From: Adiantum capillus-veneris | Lineage: Eukaryota > Streptophyta > Polypodiopsida > Polypodiales > Pteridaceae | Reading direction: 5' to 3' | DNA length: 64,000 bases | Assembly: GCA_014529385.2 (NCBI GenBank) | Contig: CM043953.1 | Coordinates: 109,314,549-109,378,548, forward strand | Part shown: positions 1 through 9,967 of the stretch, in pieces | How the letters are laid out: each line of letters begins with the position of its first letter | How positions within the stretch are numbered: position 1 is the first letter of the stretch | Position numbers and translations under genes: made by a program | Notes under the pieces: generated by a model | What the model was told of the DNA's origin: nothing | The model's input: the letters and a program-made list of their open reading frames with translations, nothing else | Database searches by the model: none

Positions 1-459
1 GGAGAATAACTACTGCTTTCATCAGAAGAGGAGGAAGGTGAAGAAGAAGGAGAGAGGGTGTCCTCTTTCTTGCCTTTTTCTTTCTTTGTTCCCTCTCTTC
101 CCTTTTGGAGTGATGAGGAGAAGGACTATAGGTTGATCTTTTCCTCTTGGGAGGAGTTGGGGATCATCGAGACCGTCGTCTTTGTAGAGTCATATCTTCA
201 GAGGAATTCAGAGATTCACTTCTTTCTCATTCATTGGATTCCTCCTCTTCTCTTATCAGAGAGAGTCTTCTTTTGCAAGTCTCAACAAGAGGCTTCCTAA
301 GCTCTCTCTCTCTTCTTGGAGAGAAGAAAAATCCCATAAGCACGAAGTTGCTGAGTAACTTCGGCTTGCAAGGTAGGGTTGCCCATAGCTTGTTGCAACC
401 TAGTAATCAGATAGATCACAAACATTGGGGCATCATCAGTAGCACCTTCATGTGCAAAA
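1..459. other. Unassigned left edge
   Basis: No convincing gene. Read on the minus strand, about 300-459 is open and follows the RNase H remnant of the neighbouring gypsy element, but I cannot match it to an integrase or other known domain. The leftmost 300 bases are rich in GA and CT. The integrase and 3' LTR expected for this element are not visible and probably lie outside the window or have been deleted. Confidence 0.4.
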
Positions 460-840
460 TCATAGTGATACTAGATTAGCCGCGCCACCCTCTAGCACAA
501 CTAAAGAAACTGAGTTGGCCGAGTTTTTGAGATCAAGGCCGCAAAAATCAACCCATCCAGGAAACCAGAGGTAAAAATCCATTTTCTTCTCTTCTGGCTG
601 GGCTAATATGCACCCGATGGCATAGGCTGATGCATCCACATGGACATGAAAGATTTTGCTCCAATCAGGGGCTTGCAAAATTGGAGCTGAAATTAAATGT
701 TGCTTTAATTTTTGGAAAGCTTGCTCACATTCCCCCGTCCATTTGACGTTCGTTATGAGGGCGTACAATGGCTTAGCTATTACAGCATACATATATATGA
801 AACATCTGTAGTATCCGCAATTCCCCATAAATGCTTGCAC
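460..840 (-). pseudogene. G1 RT thumb and RNase H remnant
   Basis: The reading begins with FMGNCGYYRCFI, the degenerate form of the G-x-x-x-Y-Y-R-x-F-I segment at the RT thumb. It continues to HVDASAYAIGCILAQ, the D-A-S RNase H start. It ends in low-quality sequence without the later RNase H acidic residues. Between it and the RT box (840-964) the frame changes. Clear remnant, no activity expected. Confidence 0.7.
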
Positions 841-963
841 TTATTTTATCTTCGTTGGTCTCGATAGTGCAGCAATTCTCTGCACTTTTTCTTGATAAGT
901 TGAAATGCCGTTTTTGGACACTATGTGTCCCAGAATTCTACCTTGTCTTACCATGAAGACGCA

Positions 964-1520
964 TTATTCTGGGTTTAAGCAAATACAATACATTTTGCAT
1001 TTTTCAAAGACTTGTCCCAGATGAGTGATGTAGTCACTTCGTCGATGGGAATGAACACAAAGATCATCCATGTAGATCTCCAGAAATTTTCTGAGATATT
1101 CTTTGAATGCATGGGTCATTAGTCTTTGAAATGTGGCCGAGGCATTACCCTTTATGCAAATATACCCCACTCTCTTGCAAAAGTTGTCTTATGTTGATCT
1201 TCTGCTTTAATCGTCAACTGGTTGTAGCCTGAGAACCCATCCAAGAAACTATAGGCCTCTTTCCCTCCTACCCTCTCAATAACATGATCGGTTATTGGCA
1301 GTGGGTAGTTATCCCTGATGGTGGCTACATTTACTTGTTTGAGGTTTACACAAACACACAGTTTGCCATTCTTTTTGGGTACCACCACAATCGGGGACAC
1401 CCACTCGGTGTGCTGAATCTCGTAGATAAACTCAACGTCCTTCATTTTGTCTATTTCCTCCTTGATTTTCTTTGCAAAAGTTTCATTGTACGTGTAAGGA
1501 CGTTGTCTATGTGGTCTGGA
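964..1520 (-). pseudogene. G1 reverse transcriptase remnant
   Basis: Two overlapping minus-strand pieces (1445-1152 and 1170-964, with an open lead-in to about 1520) carry gypsy RT motifs: WVSPIVVVPKKNGK, then DNYPLPITD, then LDGFSGYNQL, then the catalytic YMDDLCVHS box near 1060. A frameshift at about 1160 breaks the enzyme in the middle, just before the conserved NASATFQR segment. It is not functional. Confidence 0.8.
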
Positions 1521-2462
1521 ATCACTCTTAAGGGGAATCGTGTGCTGACATATCTCAGGATCTATCCCCTTTAGATCTTTGTATGACCATGCAAAGACTT
1601 TATATTGCCTGAGCGTATCGACTAGAAGTTGCTCTTCCTCTTCAGTAAGGTCCGTGGCAATATATGTCGGTTTAGGCTCCTCACCTGGTTCTGCTAAGTT
1701 GATGTTTTTTGTGTTTTCAAGCCCATCATATGAAGTTCCTTGTTCTTTGGGATCTCATTTGGGTTTTTGCACCACTATCTTCCTATCCTGAATGGTATAC
1801 TTCTTATAGTGGGATGGTGCATCAAATTTATCATCATTTGATTCCTCGTCAGTTTCCATTTCTGTTGTCCAAACTTCCTTTAAAGCTCGTTTCAAATCAT
1901 TGTATTTGACTTTGCGCTCCATCTTGGACAACTTAAACGGTTTTTTGGTATTTTTCTCTTTTTTTTGTTTTTATTTTGATGTTGTTTTGGTTGAGTCAGG
2001 TTTCATATATCGCTTTGATATCCTATCCTTGAGGCAGTCAGTCACTTTGACTAATCTCAAGTACTGTGTTATGTCAGTTAATAGAGGTACTGAGTCCTCG
2101 TTGTGCTTGTTGTGGTTGTTCTGCGTTTATCTCGATACCTGCATTGTCTTCGAGGATTTTGGTTTGGAAAATTATAGTAGATCATTCGTCAATCCTTCCA
2201 TTTGATGCTCTGACTCGAGCTACTAGACAGCTCATTGTCCGCGTTATCCTCTAGCGTCTTATCAGTAGAGTCTTGAAAATCTTCTTCTTCATTCCACTAT
2301 GTGTTGGCATTCGGCCACCCCTTCCTTGTCAGGTACGTCTTCCTCTGTCTTCGGAGTTAGGCGGACATTCATCATCTAGAATGGAATGATATCATACCCT
2401 TCCTCATCACAGAATTTGGTGAGGGTCACTTCGTTGACACAAACATCAAGAGTAGCTAGTAT

Positions 2463-3056
2463 TTATTGCCATCCAAACAGTTCGAACATCTCTTCTGAAA
2501 AAGGCTCTGGTATGTATGCTTCATCTTGTGCAGTCCTATCAAGAATGTAATCTTCCTTTTTTAGACTTCCACAATCCGAAGCTTCTCCTGTCCATTGGTG
2601 AGCTTTGTTCTGGAGCCAAGCCAGTATTCCTCCTTCCTGGTCAGTTGTGGAATACAAGTCTTCTCCTGGGTCTCTTTCTACGTCTTCATAGCTATGACCT
2701 GTGACACTAATTTTCATAGTGACATCCTTGTTCCTAAGATAGATATAGTCATAGCCCCAATCTTGCACCATTTTGAGGTGACGCATGAATGGTCTGCCCA
2801 TTATGATGTTGAAATTGCTACTCTCATCGAAATTCATAATAGCGAAGGTGTGTTCATATGCAATTCCACAAGAGGTTACTACAATCTGCTCCAAGATTCC
2901 AATAGGTCTCTCCAAGTATCCATCCACTAGTTGAAGTTTCATTCTAGTTTTTCTTCAAGCAGGTTTTCCCCATTTTTTCCACATTTCTTTGGTGGCTATG
3001 GCAATTCCGGCTCCACTATCCAATATCGCTACCGATTTTACGTCCTTGTACTCTAC
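2463..3056 (-). pseudogene. G1 aspartic protease remnant
   Basis: The minus strand contains LDSGAG near 3010-3030, the catalytic D-S/T-G-A motif of retropepsins. It is followed about 90 residues later by the second conserved segment, IIMGRPF, near 2800. An in-frame TGA near 2950 separates the active site from the rest (2942-2463). In the family this enzyme cleaves the Gag-Pol polyprotein. An acidic C-terminal extension runs to 2463. Confidence 0.75.
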
Positions 3057-4826
3057 CTATAGGATAGTATTTCCTTCTTCACCTTCACAATAGTCCCCTA
3101 CCTTGTTTATTGGCACTGGCTCATGTTTAATTTGCTTTGAGGGTTGTGTCTTTGGCGTGTTTTGAGAAGACTTGGGTGAAGGAATTAGAAGCCCTATTTT
3201 TTCCAAATTTTTTGCGACCTCGTCCCAAAGATGCGGTCTAATATTCAGTAACTCTAACAGAGTCACTGTACAATGGATAGGTGATGACATTAGCTCGTGA
3301 AGAGTTTTAGTGTTCATCATCTTAGGATTGGCTTTCCATTGAGATGGAACTTTCCTTACCTCAGATCGAGTTTCAGGGTTACCAATAAATGAAGGTAAAG
3401 TCTTCAACGATTGTGGTTTACTGTCTTCCGATATCGATGTGCCTGCATCGCCATACAATGATCGGATGTCATTTGGGTAGAGCTCATGCTCCAGGTGGAT
3501 TTCTGGGATAGGATCTGACACAAGTGTGGCACTTCCATATTTTCTATTCCTAATCTGTTCCCATAGCTCTTGAGGCCATTGTTCTTCTACCTTCGGAATT
3601 GGCAGTGGTACTTGAGAATGCGTTCCATCTGTTGTATTGGCTACCACCCTCGTATCCAAAGGTGTTTCGTCTACAAGATTAGGATAGGTTATTCTCTTCA
3701 ATTCCCCTCTCCTCTAACTCCTGAATCTTTTCTCGTATGAGTACCTCAATTTTTGGAGTCGTAGGGACTGATGGTTCCATAAGCGCTTGAGCGGCTTGAA
3801 TGAGCTCTTTGCACATCTTTAGCCTCTCTTTCTCATAGCCTGGATGAGGGTACGTTAACCACCTATCCTCTTGGATTTGGTTAGGCTTTATCCTTGCCTC
3901 ATAAGCTTTCAAAATTGCGTCCAAAGGTTCGAACACCTTGTCTACTAAGACTGACCCTCCTGATGGTAGTTCCGACGGTTTCTTTTTCTCATTGTTGCCC
4001 TTAAGGTCTCTTTCCCTTTGAAGTTGTTCCTCTATTTTCCACAATTTGGTTTCCAATGTAGTTTTTTCCTTTTCTCTTTTGGCTTTCATCTTGTTTCGTT
4101 TTGCCTCCAGGATTTGCTAGGGGTTCGGACAGATAAGTTGTCTATCTCTGTTTGGCTGGCCGGGACATTCCTTGCTACCTCATGTGATTGAGCTCTAGTG
4201 ACCACGTTTATCGAAATGTTCGGTTCTTTTTCTGATCCACTTGAGCTTGGCACAATCCCTATTTTGTTCATGGTTGCTTTTCCTTTGTTTTTGGGGTTTT
4301 TTGGGCAGTTTGGAATAAGATGGTCGATCGTGCATCCATCACAGAATCCAAAAAATTTTACTCGCTCTCCTTTGCTTCGACAAACTCTAGCCCAGTGATC
4401 ACCACCACATTCATAGCATGGTCCTACGGGTGGTGGAGAAGCTTGTGGAGCTCCCATCGGTTGTCCTGTTCTAGGAGGGTAGCCTCTAGGTTTCTAGCCC
4501 TGATTTGCCATAAACATGAGCATATTCTCATCGACCAAGTAATGATTTTTGGTTGGTTGTCCTATGTATGAGCGCTCGGGCATTTCTTCCGTAATTATCC
4601 ATAGATTATGTCCCTCTAGAGCATATGCATTCCTATCAATTTCCCTTTCATAAGTATTGTCTGAATCTTCTCGGTATGAGACTACCTGGATCATACTCTG
4701 ATTAGAAGGTGGTTCTATGGGTTGAGAAATCCTTACCATAGCCCTATTTTCCTGAAGTAAAGGAGGTTGATGTCCCAACACAGGTTGAGCTTTTTCCTGA
4801 CCCCAGATTGCGTTATTTGGCCCCAC
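3057..4826 (-). pseudogene. G1 gag C-terminal/linker region with two more zinc knuckles
   Basis: Several overlapping minus-strand open stretches (4826-4494, 4457-4086, 4089-3679, 3701-3057) read as one decayed polyprotein segment. CYECGGDHWARVC near 4380-4420 and a second knuckle-like CDGCTIDHLIPNC near 4310-4350 both have CX2CX3HX4C spacing. The middle is charged and probably coiled (about 3700-4090, rich in K and E). The low-complexity stretch before the protease has no domain I recognise. The frames shift at each boundary, so it is not expressed as one protein. Confidence 0.65.
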
Positions 4827-4853
4827 TTGGTACCTTGGAGGGGGCGAAAGTTG

Positions 4854-5600
4854 TTATCCCCCATGTGGTCCGTATTGTCGATCTCTAACATAGTTCCGAT
4901 TATAGAAACATTCGTGAGTTTCGTGGTTTGTCCATTTTTGTTTTGTAGCACACCATTTCAATATTCGCTGTGTGTTCACTCCTGGCCTTTGTTGAAGGTT
5001 GCACCACTGGGTTGGATGGTCACCTCCACAAGCATCGCATTTCTGGGTGGGCGGTTGTCGTGTTTTTGGGTTCGTCATGTTTCCTTGGTTTATCCTCCTG
5101 ATCACTTCCTCAATCATTTGATCAACATCCGGCACAGTTGGGTTTTGCCCTCCCAATTTTGTCGTGGACTCACTCGTGGTTGAAGAGGTGCTACTAGTCC
5201 CCCGATCTGTGTCTTCAGTCACCTCCCCATATGCTTTGCAGTTATCTACAAGATACAATGCCTCTTTCGTGACTTGCTCAAAGGTTACACATGCTTTCAG
5301 GGGCAAGTCCTTTTTGAGCGTGTCATTTCGCAATCCCTCTATGAAGAGGATTGATAGTCTTTCATCCTAAGGTAGTTCTTGAGCAGGGCATCTTTCTATG
5401 TATTGCTTGAAACTAATCGATGCTTCCTTCACTTTCTCTTTTTCCTTTTGCTAAATACATAGATCTGGGAGAGAGTGTTATGCTTGATCCCTCTTTTTGA
5501 GAATTCCTCAGTGAATTCTTGGAGAAGTTGCTCAATACTTGGGAATTCCAAACTGTTTAATGGTTGAAACCAAGTCAGGGCAGTACCTTCCAATGTCAAC
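4854..5600 (-). pseudogene. G1 gag capsid region and first zinc knuckle (broken)
   Basis: Minus-strand reading from 5600 gives a retrotransposon gag domain: the G-T-A-L-T-W-F motif near 5570, then a basic helical stretch, then conserved DERLSILFIEGLR around 5345. An in-frame stop lies near 5370. Further on there is a CX2CX3HX4C knuckle (CDACGGDHPTQWC) near 5020-5045. In the family, gag packages the element RNA into virus-like particles. The N-terminal part is missing because copia A interrupts it. Confidence 0.75.
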
Positions 5601-5921
5601 TGTTGAGATGTCGAGCTCTACATCTTGAGCTGGCATCCACTACGGGTCTTGGCCGCTTACGACATTTACTCACTGGCGCGTTAGGTGACCGACACGGAGG
5701 ATCTCTACCAGTGATTCTACAGCTGGACTACACTTATAGTGCCATCCTAGTACGCTTCTAGCGAGTTCACACTTAGTGACCGCATGTACATATGTGCTAC
5801 TTTTCAGTTTTAGCACTTAGTCATTTTTTACTCTCTTTTCTGTGAGAAGAAGAAGAAGCTTTCCATCTCTGTGTGGTGTGTGCTTGTCTTGTGTAGCTCT
5901 CTTGCATCCTCTTTCTTTACA
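5601..5921 (+). repeat. 5' LTR of Ty1/copia element A
   Basis: The segment starts TGTTGAG and ends TTTACA, directly followed by a tRNA-Met-type primer binding site at 5922. Its start coincides with the abrupt end of the G1 gag reading frame, which fixes the insertion point. TCAAC at 5596-5600 would be the left target-site copy; the right copy is not available because the element is truncated. Length 321 bp, usual for plant copia LTRs. Confidence 0.75.
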
Positions 5922-5933
5922 TGGTATCAGAGC
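5922..5933 (+). promoter_or_regulatory. Primer binding site of copia element A
   Basis: TGGTATCAGAGC is the standard site complementary to the 3' end of initiator tRNA-Met, used to prime minus-strand cDNA synthesis in most plant copia elements. It lies immediately after the LTR-terminal CA. Confidence 0.9.
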
Positions 5934-6173
5934 CTGGTGCAGGCAAGAGAGGCTAAGAGAGCAAGAGCATCACAATCCCTTCGTTCGTACAAGTTTCTGA
6001 GCAGGTCTCCAAAGTGCAGTACATAGAGATTTACTGTACAAGTACAGTGGTTGTATGTACGCTTGATTGTGGACACTTGTTGAGTGTAGAAAGCGTTATA
6101 GGTACCACGATAGCAGGTTCAACAGATTTGCAGGTTTTTGCAGATTGCAGCTATTTTGTCTTAGTGCTTCAAG

Positions 6174-8136
6174 ATGTCTGACGGTTTCGGTCAGATTGTT
6201 ACTGAGAAGCTTGAGAAAAATAACTACCCTGCATGGAAGTTCAGAATAACAAATTTCCTAAAAGGAAAAGGTTATTGGGACTATATAGAAGGAGACAATG
6301 AAAAGGAACCAGAGATTCCCGAGGCAAATGCTACAGCAAAACAAAGGAAAGCTTTGAGGGACTGGCAACAAGGCCAGAGCAAAGTGATGTATTGGCTTTC
6401 TATGAGCATCACAGATGGCATGATGGGCTATCTACAAGATGCTAAAACCCCCGCCATTGCATGGAAAAACTTAGGCAGAGTGTTCCAGGTGAACACCAAG
6501 GCCAAGAAGCTTCAACTAAAGTCGGTGCTAAATCAGGTTAAGAGGAACAACCTCTCCATCAATGATTATGCTTTGAAGATCAAGAGTATCATCGAGGCTC
6601 TTGGATCTATTAAAGTCTCAGTGGAAGACGATGACATTGTCCATGCATGCTTGGATGGTATAGGAGATGAGTATGTACATTTTAGGTCTTCCATGAATAC
6701 AAGAGACGACATCCCCGTGTTCCAAGATTTGATTTCTATGCTTATTCTTGAGGAGAAGAACCTTGACACATCTTCTTGTCATGGCAAAAATAATTCTGAA
6801 CAGGCCTTCTATTCTAACTCCAACAGAGGTAGAGGTAGAGGTCATGGTCGAGGCCCAAGGGGTTGCAGGGGCCAATTTCAAGAAGGTCAATCAAATCAAA
6901 ACAATACAGTGGTAGGGGAAACCAATCTCAAGGCATGGGGAGTCAAAGAGGTCGTGGTGCAGGATCAAGCAGGCAGCAACATACTGCAGATAGCAGAGAA
7001 TGTTGGACTTGTGGTGAAAGAGGTCACATGTCACGTGACTGTCCAAAGGGAAAAGCAAGTGGAAAGAGAGAACAGGGCAACTATGCATCTACTAGCAGAG
7101 ATGCAGATGACAGCAAAAACGAGCGCATGTTTGTTATGCAGCATGTAATGAATACAATGACTGCAGAGAATTCCACCCAAGATGATGTTTGGTATGTGGA
7201 TTCAGGTGTCTCTAATCACATGACGTCTCGTGGAGAGTGGTTTAGAGATATGCGCAAACCAGATGTGTCAAGCTATGTGCAAACAGGAGATGACACAGCT
7301 CACCCCATTGCTCATCTAGGGGACATACCTCTAAATACGAAGAGTGGGAAATCAAAGTACTTAGCAGATGTACTTCATGTCCCAAACATTACAAAGAATC
7401 TTGTTTCTGTTGGAAAAATGGTTGAGCAGGGTTTGCAGGTTCGCTTCAATCCAAATGGTTGTTATGCAGAAGATTTCCAGAATGGCTGTAAGCTGATCAC
7501 AGAGGGCAAATGTGTGGGCAGAATGTTTACGCTGAATGTAGGCATGCCTGAGGTAAAAGCTGCATTATTTGCACAGGGCACAGGTGTTGTGGCTGATGTT
7601 GACATTTGGCACAAACGCATTGGCCATGTCAATGAGCAGAGATTGCGCAGCATGCAATCAAAATAGATTGTAAAAGGTTTGCCCAAATTCAAGGTGGATG
7701 GTATGCATAAAGTGTGTGTAGCATGTCAGTTTGGAAAACAGTCAAAGGGCTCATTTCCACATGAGCGCAATGTATGTAAAAAGCCACTTGAGGTGGTGCA
7801 CACAGATGTTTGGGGTCCAACCGATACTGCAAGTATACATGGTTGCAGGTATTATGTCTCTTTCATTGATGACCATACAAGGAAAGTATGGGTCTACTTC
7901 ATGCGTAACAAAAGTGAAGTGTTTGGTCACTTTCAAGACTTCAAAGTCATGATTGAGAAGGAGACAGATATGCAAATCAAGACATTGAGGTCAGATGGAG
8001 GGGGAGAGTACTTCTCCAATGATTTTTCAGATTTTCTGTGAATGCATGGTATACGCAGGCAGTTTACATGCAGATATACTCCAAAGCAGAATGGGATCGT
8101 AGAAAGGAAAAACAGGCACATTGCAGAGGTTGCATG
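6174..8136 (+). pseudogene. Copia element A gag-protease-integrase (broken, 3' truncated)
   Basis: The gag starts at ATG 6174 and shows the copia gag opening (LEKNNYPAWKF) and the UBN2-type body. A frameshift falls between an RG-rich stretch and the CCHC knuckle CWTCGERGHMSRDC near 7005. A stop at 7664-7666 and another at 8039-8041 interrupt the rest. The protease motif reads DSGVSNH, with V where A is usual. The integrase has the H-H zinc end (WHKRIGHVNEQ), HTDVWGP and RSDGGGEY acidic motifs, and the third motif (KQNGIVERKNR) at about 8090. The sequence then stops mid-domain at 8136, where G2 begins. RT and RNase H are missing. Confidence 0.85.
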
Positions 8137-8426
8137 TGATGGCTCCAAAGCCATGATGATATGAACCCCTCATGACCCTTGAATCATGGTGCATGGCTCC
8201 ACAACCACATCGTATCTTTTCTTTTCACATTTACATATTTTCCCTTCCCTTTACCATTAGGTTCTACCTTTCACCTCCGGTGAACTAGTCAAGGAAAAAT
8301 TCCCTTCCAGTCATTTTTTGAATTTTTCCAAGAGGTTGTTATCACTCTTCTTTTATTGTAAACCTCTAGAAGCAGGGAAAACCAACAAAATATAGTAAAC
8401 AAAAAATTTGTGATAGGCTCGGATCA
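8137..8426 (-). repeat. 3' LTR of G2
   Basis: In element orientation it begins TGATCCGAGCC and ends GGAGCCATCA, so the ends are inverted (TGAT...ATCA). It is preceded by a purine tract, as a 3' LTR should be. Its outer end abuts the broken integrase of copia A. Confidence 0.9.
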
Positions 8427-8441
8427 TAGCCCCCCCAAACC
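8427..8441 (-). promoter_or_regulatory. Polypurine tract of G2
   Basis: In element orientation this reads GGTTTGGGGGGGCTA immediately before the 3' LTR start. A G-rich tract here primes plus-strand DNA synthesis in LTR retrotransposons. Confidence 0.8.
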
Positions 8442-8467
8442 TGGCTAGAGGTATTTATGCCTCTAGC

Positions 8468-9967
8468 CTACTTTCCTTGATCTTGGGCTAACCTTATTCT
8501 GATGTGATAAGGCTTTAGACGCCATCCATTTGTCCTGGTCTTGTGCACTTTACCGTCAATGTCTTGAAGTCTGTAAGAGCTATTTTTGAACTTTTTGGTG
8601 ACCAAGAACGGGCCTTCCCATCGAAAAAGAAACTTTCCATCCTTACGAGTGTCGAAGTGATTGTCATATCAAAGCACCAGAGATCCCTTTTTGATGTCTT
8701 TAGATGCTAGCTTTTTGTTGAACTTTTCTCTGCGCTTCTCTGCTTCTTGAGAATAGTGGTTGATGGCTTCTTCACGATCCAATTGCAACCTCTCTAGATC
8801 CATGATCCTTTGATGTACTTTCTCCTTTTGAGAGCCTACCTGGCTACCCAATATTCGAAGACTTGTTAACTTCACTTCAATGGGCAAAAGCGCCTCCTTT
8901 CCATAAACCAAATGAAAGGGTGTGTATCCTAATGCGGTTTTGAAGGAGGTTCTATAGGCCCATAAAGCTCCATTCAGGTGTTTGTCCCAATCTTGGCACT
9001 TGGCATGTACCTGTTTGGTGAGAATTTTGCAAATGATTCCATTTACTTTTTCCACCAAGCCATTACACTGAGGGTAGTAAGGAGTAGAGTGTTGATGCTG
9101 AATATTTAGCTTCTGCATGAGTTCTCCTACCAAGTCTGCTCTAAACCCTGGTCCTCTATCAGATAGTATTTCAAGAGGGGTGCCAAACCGGCAACAAATG
9201 TGGTCAAAGATGAACTGACTCACATCCTTAGCAGTAATTCTATTGGTTGGCATAGCCTCAGCCCATCTAGTCATGTAGTCTACTCCCATAATGATGTACT
9301 CTTTACCTGACTGAGTGCGTGGTAGAGGCCCTATGGCATCAATTCCCCACTTCTCAAAGGGCCCATATACCTTTATTGGGTTCTGAGGTTCAACTATGAG
9401 CCGTCGTGGTCTTGCTTTCTGACATTCATCACATGTTTGACACCAATATTTGACATCACGATGAAGACTTGGCCAAGTAAACCCAGCTTGTAGAACCTTT
9501 CTACTAGTGATGTCGTGTGCAAAGTGTCCTCCACACACATCATCGTGACAAGCTTTTAAAATCTCTTCAATTTCACTCTTCAAAGGCACTCTCCTAAGCA
9601 CACCATCCTTACCAAGACAATACAAGTTATCATTTACTATGCGATACCTGGTAGCCTTCCTAGCTAACCATCGCCTTTCCCCTGCATTCAAGTGTTTAGG
9701 AGCCTCTCCTTGCTCCAGAATGTGCATAATATCTTCTAAGTCCTCCTTGCCTTGCTGAAGTGGAAGTTGGATGGACACTGCTCCCACTATTGACTCATTT
9801 AACTTCGATGATGCTAGGTGGTCTGCCTCCTTGTTCTGGTCTCTTGGCACATGATGTACTTGTGCCTCCCTAAATCTCCTCATAAGAGCTTTGGCTTCTC
9901 TCATTTTAGTAGAGAGACTGGCATTTTTGCAAGCCCATGTACCTTGCATTTGCCTTACCAAAAGCAT
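8468..9967 (-). pseudogene. G2 RNase H end and integrase
   Basis: The open reading runs 9967-8672 and ends in a single in-frame TGA (8669-8671). Beyond it the same frame continues to a natural stop at 8468-8470 and encodes the GPF/Y-type C-terminal module (RWEGPFLVTKKF), so the TGA is a nonsense change. The order is the tail of RNase H (HHVPRDQNKEADHLAS), a spacer, the H-H-C-C zinc domain (9560-9430, CHDDVCGGHF and CQTCDECQKARP), then catalytic D (GIDAIGP), D (LSDRGPGF) and E (GLVEKVNGI). It inserts element cDNA into chromosomes. Confidence 0.88.

Larger units (their letters stand above)
460..5600 (-). mobile_element. Degenerate Ty3/gypsy retrotransposon G1 (truncated)
   Basis: Read from 5600 leftward the domains come in gypsy order: gag capsid, CCHC zinc knuckles, aspartic protease, reverse transcriptase, RNase H. 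All parts are broken by stops and frameshifts, so the copy is dead. The gag end at 5600 stops mid-domain exactly where the 5' LTR of copia element A begins, so A inserted into the G1 gag. Neither G1 LTR is seen. The gag-protease-RT order with no integrase before RT separates it from copia elements. The number of lesions makes it older than G2. Confidence 0.85.
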
